NCBI GenBank assembly: GCA_947463165.1
Contig: CANHSW010000154.1
Span: forward strand, 1-5,806
Length of the DNA stretch: 5,806 bases
From: Cyanobacteriota bacterium
GTDB lineage: Bacteria; Cyanobacteriota; Cyanobacteriia; PCC-6307; Cyanobiaceae
Direction: 5' to 3'
Shown here piece after piece: positions 1-5,048 of the stretch. Made by a program: the position numbers and the translations under genes. How positions within the stretch are numbered: the first letter of the stretch is position 1; every line of letters begins with the position of its first letter. The notes under the pieces were generated by a model. It did not search any database. It was not told the origin of the DNA and saw only the letters and a program-made list of their open reading frames with translations.

Positions 1-105
1 ATTGAAGGGGATTAATTGTATGAGCCTCAGTGTAATACTTAGGCTTTAGCCAAGTGGGATCCTGGCCACCTCGTCTGACTCCCTCACTAACTCTGGCCCC
101 TTAGA

Positions 106-318
106 TTAGCTTGAGGCTTCGATAATCTCCTTAACGAACTCGTCAATTTGTATCTCTTTCGGCAGTTTTTCGTACACTAATCTGCTCAGCTCAGCCAGGA
201 TCCAGGCAGTGCGATCGGAGTAGGCCGCACGCAATACAGGAGGTTGACGAATAAGCCCTGGGCTTTCAACGTAGCCAGAAGTGTTCATCTGCAAATTAGT
301 TACTTGCTTTTTTAGCAC
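106..318 (-). pseudogene. short ORF, possible N-terminal remnant of a class-3 lipase-like protein
   Basis: This is a 70-codon minus-strand ORF. It begins with GTG (316-318), directly after an in-frame TAA. An internal ATG at 286-288 (residue 11) is an equally good start; neither has a clear ribosome binding site. The stretch RQPPVLRAAYSDRTAWILAE (residues 24-43) followed by LSRLVYEKLP reads like real protein. From memory it resembles the N-terminus of cyanobacterial lipase-family (class 3) proteins, where an 'AYSDRTAW' segment precedes the alpha/beta-hydrolase core. Such proteins run to several hundred residues and carry a GxSxG nucleophile. Here the frame stops at TAA (106-108) before any such motif. 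Beyond the stop, one minus-strand frame stays open from about base 93 to the window edge but has no start codon, so it could be a frameshifted continuation. A gene remnant is my preferred reading; an intact small protein is possible. The lipase link is inference. Confidence 0.42.
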
Positions 319-753
319 TTATGAGTGATTTCAACAAGGCGATGGAAGATTACCTAGACAGGTCTTAACTTTTTGCAATATTTCTAGCGTACTCGACTGT
401 CGCTTGGGCGAGCTCATTTCATGTTGCTTTTGGAATAAATATAGCTAAATACTTGTATTTGCCCATCCTGCATGGCGAATCATCGAAGTCTCTGAGATGC
501 GCATGCCTTTGGCACCGAGAGATTGGTAAGATTTGGGTCTTTATAGAGTTGTCTACTGTTTTAAGTGGAAATATTTCCTGGATTATGAATGGAATCAATT
601 GCTACTTTATTTCCTGCTGCGCATGCACGGCTGGCATGCTGTGAAAGCAAGCTGCCCCGCGCGCTGCTTTTTTCGAGGCGGCCGGCGGGACGACAGCAGC
701 AAAGCTCGCTACCCTAACGAAGCCGATACTTACTTACCAGGCCAGCCACCGGT
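319..753. other. gene-poor AT-rich stretch without a confident gene
   Basis: I find no convincing gene in these 435 bases. Two overlapping plus frames (453-644 and 533-757) open only with TTG, lack family-like motifs and have cysteine- and arginine-rich translations typical of non-coding DNA. A 15-codon ATG ORF at 321-368 diverges from the 106-318 ORF, but nothing supports it. On the minus strand around 360-540 there are only short frames broken by stops. Base composition is well below that of the DNA after 1759. The stretch probably holds the promoter of the membrane protein gene at 754, but I could not identify convincing -35/-10 boxes. Confidence 0.55.
644..673 (+). terminator. possible weak Rho-independent terminator
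   Basis: AAAGCA (644-649) can pair with TGCTTT (665-670). A bulged A at 650 and a GC/GC extension follow, closing a GC-rich loop. Six consecutive T (668-673) follow on the plus strand, although the first three take part in the stem. The shape suits a weak intrinsic terminator, but no confident plus-strand gene lies upstream, so its role is unclear. Confidence 0.25.
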
Positions 754-1314
754 ATGAGCAAATTCTACCTGGACATCCTCTTCGCCCTTAGCATCAGTAT
801 CATTGCAAACATCATAACTCCTTATCTGCAAAATCTATTGCACATCCATACGATCAATGCCGCCCATAGGAAGAATAGGCGAATAGCGGCGTTGCATCGA
901 TTAGCCCAGATGCCAAGCCGTGAATTTAGCGGTGAATCAGCAAGTGGATCAGGCCGTGGATCCATTGATGCAACAATTGATGGATTAATCGATGGAACCG
1001 TTGATCGGTCAATAGATGGAACAATCCATGAACCAATCCATGAACCAATCCATGGGTCAATGCTTGGATTGCTAAATCGATCTGGTCATAATTCTAGTCA
1101 TCTAGTGATGGCAAGAAAATATAGAATAGAAGGCTTTGTCTTGGCCACGGGCGCCCTGATCTGGAGCCTCCTGCGCTCTGGCCCGGTGGCCATGGCCATC
1201 TCCCTGATCGCCATGATAATCACTGGCATCCGGATCAAAAAGTCCAGCAAATATATTAATCCAATAAATCCTTCTGCCACCACCAGGAGCCTTGAATATC
1301 AGGAGATCAGTTAG
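754..1314 (+). CDS. hypothetical membrane protein with central tetrapeptide repeat
   Basis: This 186-residue protein belongs to no family I recognise. Residues 4-29 form a hydrophobic N-terminal segment (FYLDILFALSISIIANIITP), either a membrane anchor or an uncleaved signal. A basic stretch follows (about 36-49, AAHRKNRRIAALHR). Residues 62-105 form a low-complexity array of four-residue units (SIDA, TIDG, LIDG, TVDR, SIDG, TIHE, PIHE, PIHG and degenerate flanks). Residues 125-161 are hydrophobic and could make one or two membrane segments around RSGP (141-144), followed by a lysine-rich tail. In the non-repetitive parts, third codon positions are mostly G or C despite the AT-rich surroundings, most clearly in codons for residues 125-163. 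This supports the frame over the antisense ORF at 1102-1491. The ATG start has no clear Shine-Dalgarno site. Likely a strain-specific inner-membrane protein; the function is unknown. Confidence 0.6.
   Translation: MSKFYLDILFALSISIIANIITPYLQNLLHIHTINAAHRKNRRIAALHRLAQMPSREFSGESASGSGRGSIDATIDGLIDGTVDRSIDGTIHEPIHEPIHGSMLGLLNRSGHNSSHLVMARKYRIEGFVLATGALIWSLLRSGPVAMAISLIAMIITGIRIKKSSKYINPINPSATTRSLEYQEIS
937..1068 (+). repeat. 12-nt in-frame tandem repeat array (11 degenerate units)
   Basis: Eleven consecutive 12-base units lie in exact codon register inside the membrane protein gene. The core units from 961 follow the pattern NNN-AT(T/C/A)-GAT-GGA or ccA-ATC-CAT-GAA, and the two upstream units (937-948, 949-960) end in the same TGGA. 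The best-conserved units are at 1021-1056, where AATCCATGAA/GGG recurs three times. Perfect 12-nt spacing keeps the reading frame, so copy-number changes would add or remove four residues at a time. Slipped-strand expansion followed by drift is the probable origin. Confidence 0.8.
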
Positions 1315-1377
1315 GTCGCCTAGGAAATTGCCTCTGGCTTGCCTGGGCTGTCTAGTTAGATTAGTGGCCACAAGCGA

Positions 1378-1503
1378 TCTCGATCTGAGTCGCGAGAGGG
1401 AATGGAAATTTTCGGGTTGCCCGTTAGGTATTTGCCAAATATTGGCTATTCGGCCACCTCTGTAGCCTGCCTGCCGGGATGGCCCGGCCATTGAGGTAGG
1501 CCG
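1378..1503. other. cluster of four consecutive hairpins, possible structured RNA or decayed repeat
   Basis: Four inverted repeats follow one another. (1) TCTCG 1378-1382 pairs with CGAGA 1393-1397. (2) CGGG 1413-1416 pairs with CCCG 1420-1423 over a TTG loop. (3) GCCAA 1434-1438 pairs with TTGGC 1442-1446 over an ATA loop. (4) CGGCCACCTC 1451-1460 pairs with GAGGT-A-GGCCG 1493-1503, ten base pairs with one bulged A, enclosing an inner stem GCCGGG 1473-1478 / CCCGGC 1483-1488 with an ATGG loop. No T-run follows on either strand, so these are not standard terminators. No tRNA, tmRNA, SRP RNA or RNase P signature is present. An unrecognised small RNA or an inactive palindromic element are both possible. 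Confidence 0.35.
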
Positions 1504-1512
1504 GCCACTGCG

Positions 1513-1597
1513 TTAGCACAGCCACCGTGTAGTCAGGCCTCTGCGGTAACCCCATTAGCACGGCAGATCATTTTAGCACTATATATTATATTAGCAC
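1513..1597. repeat. TTAGCAC direct repeats
   Basis: The heptamer TTAGCAC occurs at 1513-1519, 1555-1561, 1573-1579 and 1591-1597. The last three are spaced exactly 18 bases start to start and flank an AT-rich core (TATATTATAT, about 1581-1592) that looks like a -10 element. Regular spacing of short direct repeats is typical of protein binding sites or of a small tandem duplication. No plus-strand gene follows within the gap, and on the minus strand this lies beyond the folD terminator, so any regulatory role is speculative. Confidence 0.4.
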
Positions 1598-1758
1598 TAC
1601 ATACCACCTTACGAGAGGCCCGCCCACCATTGCAGTTCATCCACCGCAACAGCTGGCCTAGAGAAACATCATGCCTAGCGTAACAACACATCTGAGGCAA
1701 TAGTTCGCCCACGGCCTGAGCCAAGCTTCCGCAAAGCCTTGAACAATGCACCGCCAAC

Positions 1759-1787
1759 AAAAAAACCTGCTGTCCCTAGGGCAGCAG
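1759..1787 (-). terminator. Rho-independent terminator of folD, overlapping its stop codon
   Basis: Read on the minus strand, CTGCTG (1787-1782) pairs with CAGCAG (1772-1767). A further CC/GG inside closes a CTAG loop, with one bulged A opposite. Two G and then seven T (plus-strand A at 1759-1765) follow directly. This is a textbook intrinsic terminator shape. The folD TAG (1776-1778) lies in the hairpin's inner part, so the last FolD codons are part of the terminator stem. Confidence 0.8.
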
Positions 1788-2684
1788 ATCCTTGAGTGGC
1801 TGGTCAAGGCCGCAGCGTTGGCACCAGCTGGACACCGTATTCACCAGCAGCATTGTTACGGTCATCGGACCCACACCGCCTGGCACCGGTGTGATCGCCG
1901 ACGCCAATGGTTCCACCTCTTGATAGCGCACATCGCCGCACAACTTGGCCTTTGCGTTGGGTCCAGCGGCTGGATCCGGCTCAATGCGATGGATGCCCAC
2001 ATCCACCACCACCGCCCCGGGTTTCACATGCTCGGCGCCGATCATCCCTGGCCGGCCCGCCGCCACCACCAGCACATCGGCCTGGCGGGTGAGTTCAGCT
2101 AAATCGGCGGTGCGCGAATGGGCCACGCTCACCGTGGCATCGGCGGCCTGCAACATCAAGGCCATCGGCTGTCCCACCAAAATGCTGCGGCCCACCACCA
2201 CCGCCCGTCGGCCCGCCAGCGCCACGCCCTGGTGGGCCAGCAATGCCATCACCCCAGCCGGCGTGCAGCTGCGCGGCCCCGGCTCCCCCTTCAGCAGCCG
2301 CCCCAAATTGAGCGTGTGGAGGCCATCGGCATCCTTTTCCGGGTCGATCGCCTCCAGCAAGGGGCCCGAATCCAACCCCGCAGGCAGGGGCAATTGCAGC
2401 AGGATGCCATCAACGGCCGGATCGGCATTCAGCTTTTCGATGCTGGCCAACACCGCCGCCGCCGGCGTGTCGGCAGCCAGGTGAGCGCCGAGGTTACGGA
2501 TGCCAATCCGCCCGCAGGCCTTCTCCTTGTTGGCCACGTAGACGCCGCTGGCGGGGTCGTCGCCCACCCGCAACACCGCCAGGCCTGGCGGCCGGCCGGC
2601 CCGCTGCAATCGCTCGGCGATCACCGCCTGCAAGCGCAGTTCCAGTTCCGCCGCCAGCTGGCGGCCATCCAGTCGGGTGGCCAT
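1776..2684 (-). CDS. folD: bifunctional methylenetetrahydrofolate dehydrogenase / methenyltetrahydrofolate cyclohydrolase FolD
   Basis: FolD is a cytosolic homodimer that interconverts 5,10-methylene-THF, 5,10-methenyl-THF and 10-formyl-THF using NADP, feeding purine and formyl-Met synthesis. The 302-residue length is close to the usual 280-300. The N-terminal catalytic domain shows Y49 and K53 in [14 protein letters not shown] (the catalytic Tyr/Lys pair), Q97 in [10 protein letters not shown] (92-101) and D120 in PEKDADGLH (115-123). The Rossmann domain carries SCTPAGV (139-145), GRSILVGQP (165-173) and VVDVGIHR. The C-terminus has GDVRY (250-254) and [16 protein letters not shown] (265-280). 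All key residues are present, so the enzyme should be active. The ATG at 2682-2684 is preceded by an AGGTG about nine bases upstream on the minus strand. It is transcribed away from the HD gene and ends in its own terminator. In related cyanobacteria folD is, as I recall, often followed by crtE; here it is followed by the gene-poor stretch instead. Confidence 0.97.
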   Translation of the reverse strand: MATRLDGRQLAAELELRLQAVIAERLQRAGRPPGLAVLRVGDDPASGVYVANKEKACGRIGIRNLGAHLAADTPAAAVLASIEKLNADPAVDGILLQLPLPAGLDSGPLLEAIDPEKDADGLHTLNLGRLLKGEPGPRSCTPAGVMALLAHQGVALAGRRAVVVGRSILVGQPMALMLQAADATVSVAHSRTADLAELTRQADVLVVAAGRPGMIGAEHVKPGAVVVDVGIHRIEPDPAAGPNAKAKLCGDVRYQEVEPLASAITPVPGGVGPMTVTMLLVNTVSSWCQRCGLDQPLKDLLP

Positions 2685-2856
2685 CTACAAGAACACCTGG
2701 GCTTCCCCAGCTTGCAACCCGCCACGCCCCATCTCAATGCCCCATCGCCAGGCAATAGCGCCGCATTCCATTTCCAGCCCACTCGATGACGCCCCTCACT
2801 TGCCCCATCGCTTGTGCCCCATGGCCAGGGGCCTCGGGCACAGCTAGCGTTTGACC
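2685..2856. promoter_or_regulatory. divergent intergenic region between folD and the HD gene, with GCCCCAT repeats
   Basis: This 172-base spacer must hold the promoters for both outward-facing genes. GCCCCAT occurs four times on the plus strand, in two pairs: 2726-2732 with 2739-2745 (13 bases apart) and 2802-2808 with 2816-2822 (14 apart). Two of the four are followed by CG. I could not assign -10 boxes with confidence. The paired spacing, near one and a third helical turns, could reflect a binding site, but the local C-richness makes chance more likely than for a balanced sequence. Confidence 0.4.
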
Positions 2857-4929
2857 ATGCTGAAGCGGCGGTTGAGACTCCTCTGGCGCTGGGCCCTGCG
2901 CCTTGAACGACCGCGCCAACTGCCCACCGCCTGGGGTGGCGGCGAATGGGCGGTGGTGATGGTGGCCTGCCTGTTGGTGGGGCTGTTAGCCAGTTGGCCC
3001 TGGCTGGTGCAACCCAGCCTGCAGCCCGGCATGCTGGCCCCCTTCACCGCCCGCGCCCCCAAGACCGCCCGCGTCGTGGACAGCGGCGCCCTGGAACGGC
3101 GCCAGCAACAACTGCCGCGCACCAGCGTGCAGGTGATCGATCAGCAGGCCACCAAGGCCCTGCAGCAACAGCTCAATGACAGCCTCGCCAAGCTGGAGGC
3201 CCAGCTGCGCTCGGCCCAGCAGCGGCTGGAGCCGATTCCGCTCACGCCGCCTGAGCGCCAGTGGCTCCGCCAGCTCAACCCCGAACAGCTCAGCCGCTGG
3301 CAGCGGCAGGTCCGCCAGGCCCAGTTGCGCATGCTCAGCCAGGGGCTCAGCGGTGGGCTCGCCGATGGTCAGCTGCTGGAGGCAGCCGCCCTGCAGCTGG
3401 ATAACCTGCCGCTCCCCCAGCGCAATCTGGCGGCCAGGTTGATTGGCAATTCGCTCCAGGGCCAAACCAACCTGCGCACAGATGCCAGCCTCAGCCAACA
3501 CCGCATTGAGGCGCTGATCACCCAACAGGGCATACCCACAATTTCCGTACGCCAAGGTGATCTGATTACCCGTCAAGGCGAACAGATCAGTCGCCAAGCC
3601 TTTGATGTACTCGATTATTTCGGGCTGGTGAACCGCCGGCCCCAGCCCCTGGCCTGGATGGGCCATTTCATTGATGCGATGGCCACCGCGGCGGTGCTGG
3701 TGCTGTTGCAACGGCGCTGGCGACCCTGCCTGGAGGCCCGTCAGGCGCTGCTCAGCCTCGGCATCCTGCTGGCGGTGCAGGCGGTGCGCCTGGGGCTGGG
3801 ACCCCTGGCCAGCCCTTTGGTATTGCTGGTGCCCCCCACCCTGCTGCTGGCCCAGGGCCTGGGCACGGTTTGCGGCCTGGCCTGGCTGGCCAGCGCCTCC
3901 CTGCTCTGGGGGGGGCAACTCACCGCCGTGATGGCCGAGCGCCTGCTGCTGGGCTGCGCCGTGGCCGCCATCGCCGCTGTGGTGGCCGGTCGCCAGCGCA
4001 GCCGGGCCGAATTTTTGCAACTGGCGGTGATCCTGCCCATCGGCGCCTTCCTGGTGCAGCTGCTGCTATCGCAACTGCCCCTGCTGCCCAGGCCAGAGGC
4101 CCGCATCGCCCCGATCGAGCTGCTCAGCGAAGCGCTGCTGATGGGGGGGCTGCTGATGGTGGGCCTACTGCTCACCCCGCTGGTGGAGAGTTTCTTTGGC
4201 CTGCTCACCCGCGCCCGGCTGTTGGAATTGGCAGATCTGGAACGGCCCCTGTTGCGGCGCCTTTCCTGTGAGGCACCGGGCACGTTTGAGCACACCTTGA
4301 TGATCGCCGGCCTGGCGGAGGAGGGCGCCCGCACCATTGGCGCAGATTTCGACCTGGTGCGCACCGGGGCCATGTATCACGACGTGGGCAAACTGCACGC
4401 CCCCCAGTGGTTCATCGAAAACCAGGAGGAGGGCCTCAACCCCCACGACCAACTGGACGATCCCCACGGCAGCGCCGCCATCCTCCAGGCCCACGTGGAT
4501 GAGGGGATCAAGCTGGCCCGCCGCCACCGGCTGCCCGGCCCCCTGGCCGATTTCATCCCCGAACACCAGGGCACGCTCAAAATGGGCTACTTCCTGCACC
4601 AGGCCCGCGAGCGGGACCCCAGCGTGCCGGAGTCGGCTTTTCGCTACCGCGGCCCCACTCCCCGCTCCAGGGAGACGGCGATTTTGATGTTGGCCGATGG
4701 CTGCGAAGCCGCCCTGCGTTCCCTCTCCCCCAACACCACCGAAAAGGAGGCCACCGCCATGGTGCGCCGCATTGTGGAAGCCCGCGCCCTCGATGGCCAA
4801 CTCGACCACAGTGGCCTGGGCCGCGCTGAGTTGGAACTGGTGATTCGGGCCTTTGTGCGGGTGTGGAAGCGCATGCGCCACCGGCGCATCGCCTATCCCA
4901 TCCCCAGTCGCAAAGCATTTAGCGCTTAA
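2857..4929 (+). CDS. 7TM-7TMR-HD membrane phosphohydrolase, PgpH-type (probable c-di-AMP phosphodiesterase)
   Basis: This 690-residue inner-membrane protein has the PgpH/YqfF architecture and near-typical length (about 710). A transmembrane segment (about 30-51) leads into a long extracytoplasmic 7TMR-HDED-type domain rich in Q and L (about 52-265). A multi-helix membrane block follows (about 266-448). The cytoplasmic HD domain (about 455-680) contains EAPGTFEHTLM (472-482, H479), the signature YHDVGKL (507-513, H508/D509), FIENQ and NPHD (528-531), AHV (H546), EHQGT (569-573, H570), FRYRGPTPRS and MLADGCEA (D614). In PgpH such a domain hydrolyses c-di-AMP with a metal centre. The position after H570 is Gln, where Listeria PgpH has a second His. 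The ATG at 2857 is chosen; a TTG two codons upstream (2851) is in frame, and no strong Shine-Dalgarno site separates them. Divergent from folD. Substrate assignment is by family, not shown here. Confidence 0.92.
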   Translation: MLKRRLRLLWRWALRLERPRQLPTAWGGGEWAVVMVACLLVGLLASWPWLVQPSLQPGMLAPFTARAPKTARVVDSGALERRQQQLPRTSVQVIDQQATKALQQQLNDSLAKLEAQLRSAQQRLEPIPLTPPERQWLRQLNPEQLSRWQRQVRQAQLRMLSQGLSGGLADGQLLEAAALQLDNLPLPQRNLAARLIGNSLQGQTNLRTDASLSQHRIEALITQQGIPTISVRQGDLITRQGEQISRQAFDVLDYFGLVNRRPQPLAWMGHFIDAMATAAVLVLLQRRWRPCLEARQALLSLGILLAVQAVRLGLGPLASPLVLLVPPTLLLAQGLGTVCGLAWLASASLLWGGQLTAVMAERLLLGCAVAAIAAVVAGRQRSRAEFLQLAVILPIGAFLVQLLLSQLPLLPRPEARIAPIELLSEALLMGGLLMVGLLLTPLVESFFGLLTRARLLELADLERPLLRRLSCEAPGTFEHTLMIAGLAEEGARTIGADFDLVRTGAMYHDVGKLHAPQWFIENQEEGLNPHDQLDDPHGSAAILQAHVDEGIKLARRHRLPGPLADFIPEHQGTLKMGYFLHQARERDPSVPESAFRYRGPTPRSRETAILMLADGCEAALRSLSPNTTEKEATAMVRRIVEARALDGQLDHSGLGRAELELVIRAFVRVWKRMRHRRIAYPIPSRKAFSA

Positions 4930-4962
4930 AGCGATCTCCATGGCGGGGCAAATTTCTCCCTT

Positions 4963-5022
4963 GTGCTAATTAGCTGCTCAGCTTGCTTATTAGCTGCTCA
5001 GCGTGTTATTCAGCCGCTCAGC
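4963..5022. repeat. three 20-bp tandem repeats upstream of the ATP-grasp gene
   Basis: Three adjacent units of exactly 20 bases occur at 4963-4982 (GTGCTAATTAGCTGCTCAGC), 4983-5002 (TTGCTTATTAGCTGCTCAGC) and 5003-5022 (GTGTTATTCAGCCGCTCAGC). The last 14 bases of units 1 and 2 are identical; unit 3 differs mainly at TTCAGCC. A fourth partial match, GCCGCTCAG, lies at 5054-5062 inside the start of the next gene. They fill most of the 119-base spacer between the HD gene stop and the ligase start, spaced near two helical turns, so they may be operator sites or a slippage product. There are no spacers, so this is not a CRISPR. Confidence 0.85.
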
Positions 5023-5048
5023 AATTCCGCTTGCCCACCCTCCCATTG

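Larger units (their letters stand above)
1315..1758. other. gene-poor stretch with hairpins and short direct repeats
   Basis: These 444 bases between the membrane protein gene and the folD terminator contain no gene I can support. The minus-strand frame at 1533-1760 translates to a cysteine-rich sequence with no family features, and its repetitive part (CSANII/YSAKMI/CRANGV) merely reflects the TTAGCAC direct repeats. The other minus frame, 1102-1491, mostly overlaps the membrane protein antisense. The first half holds four consecutive hairpins (listed separately) and the second half the TTAGCAC repeats. Composition is intermediate, clearly below that of folD. Confidence 0.6.

Noticed and set aside
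321..368. 15-codon ATG ORF divergent from the lipase-like fragment
   Set aside because: Too short, no ribosome binding site and no recognised peptide.
453..757. Two overlapping plus-strand frames (453-644, 533-757), the latter overlapping the next ATG as ATGA
   Set aside because: Both start with TTG, have no motif and compositionally look non-coding; the ATGA overlap alone is weak evidence.
1102..1491. 129-aa minus-strand ORF
   Set aside because: Most of it is antisense to the 754-1314 gene, whose frame has better third-position GC and clear membrane segments; the translation has no family features.
1533..1760. 75-aa minus-strand ORF
   Set aside because: It overlaps the folD terminator T-run, is cysteine-rich with no motifs, and its internal repeat is just the TTAGCAC array translated.
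2118..2789. 223-aa plus-strand ORF opposite folD
   Set aside because: H/Q/R-rich shadow of folD, whose catalytic motifs are intact on the other strand.
2851..2856. TTG start two codons upstream for the HD gene
   Set aside because: The ATG at 2857 is the more usual start and no Shine-Dalgarno spacing favours the TTG, though it cannot be excluded.
2986..4020. 344-aa minus-strand ORF opposite the HD gene
   Set aside because: Q/G/A-rich antisense shadow of a well-supported membrane protein; long antisense frames are common in GC-rich DNA.
4165..4941. 258-aa minus-strand ORF opposite the HD domain
   Set aside because: Antisense to the conserved HD catalytic motifs; no recognisable domain.
4963..5022. 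CRISPR array
   Set aside because: The 20-bp units abut with no unique spacers between them, and no cas gene is in the window.
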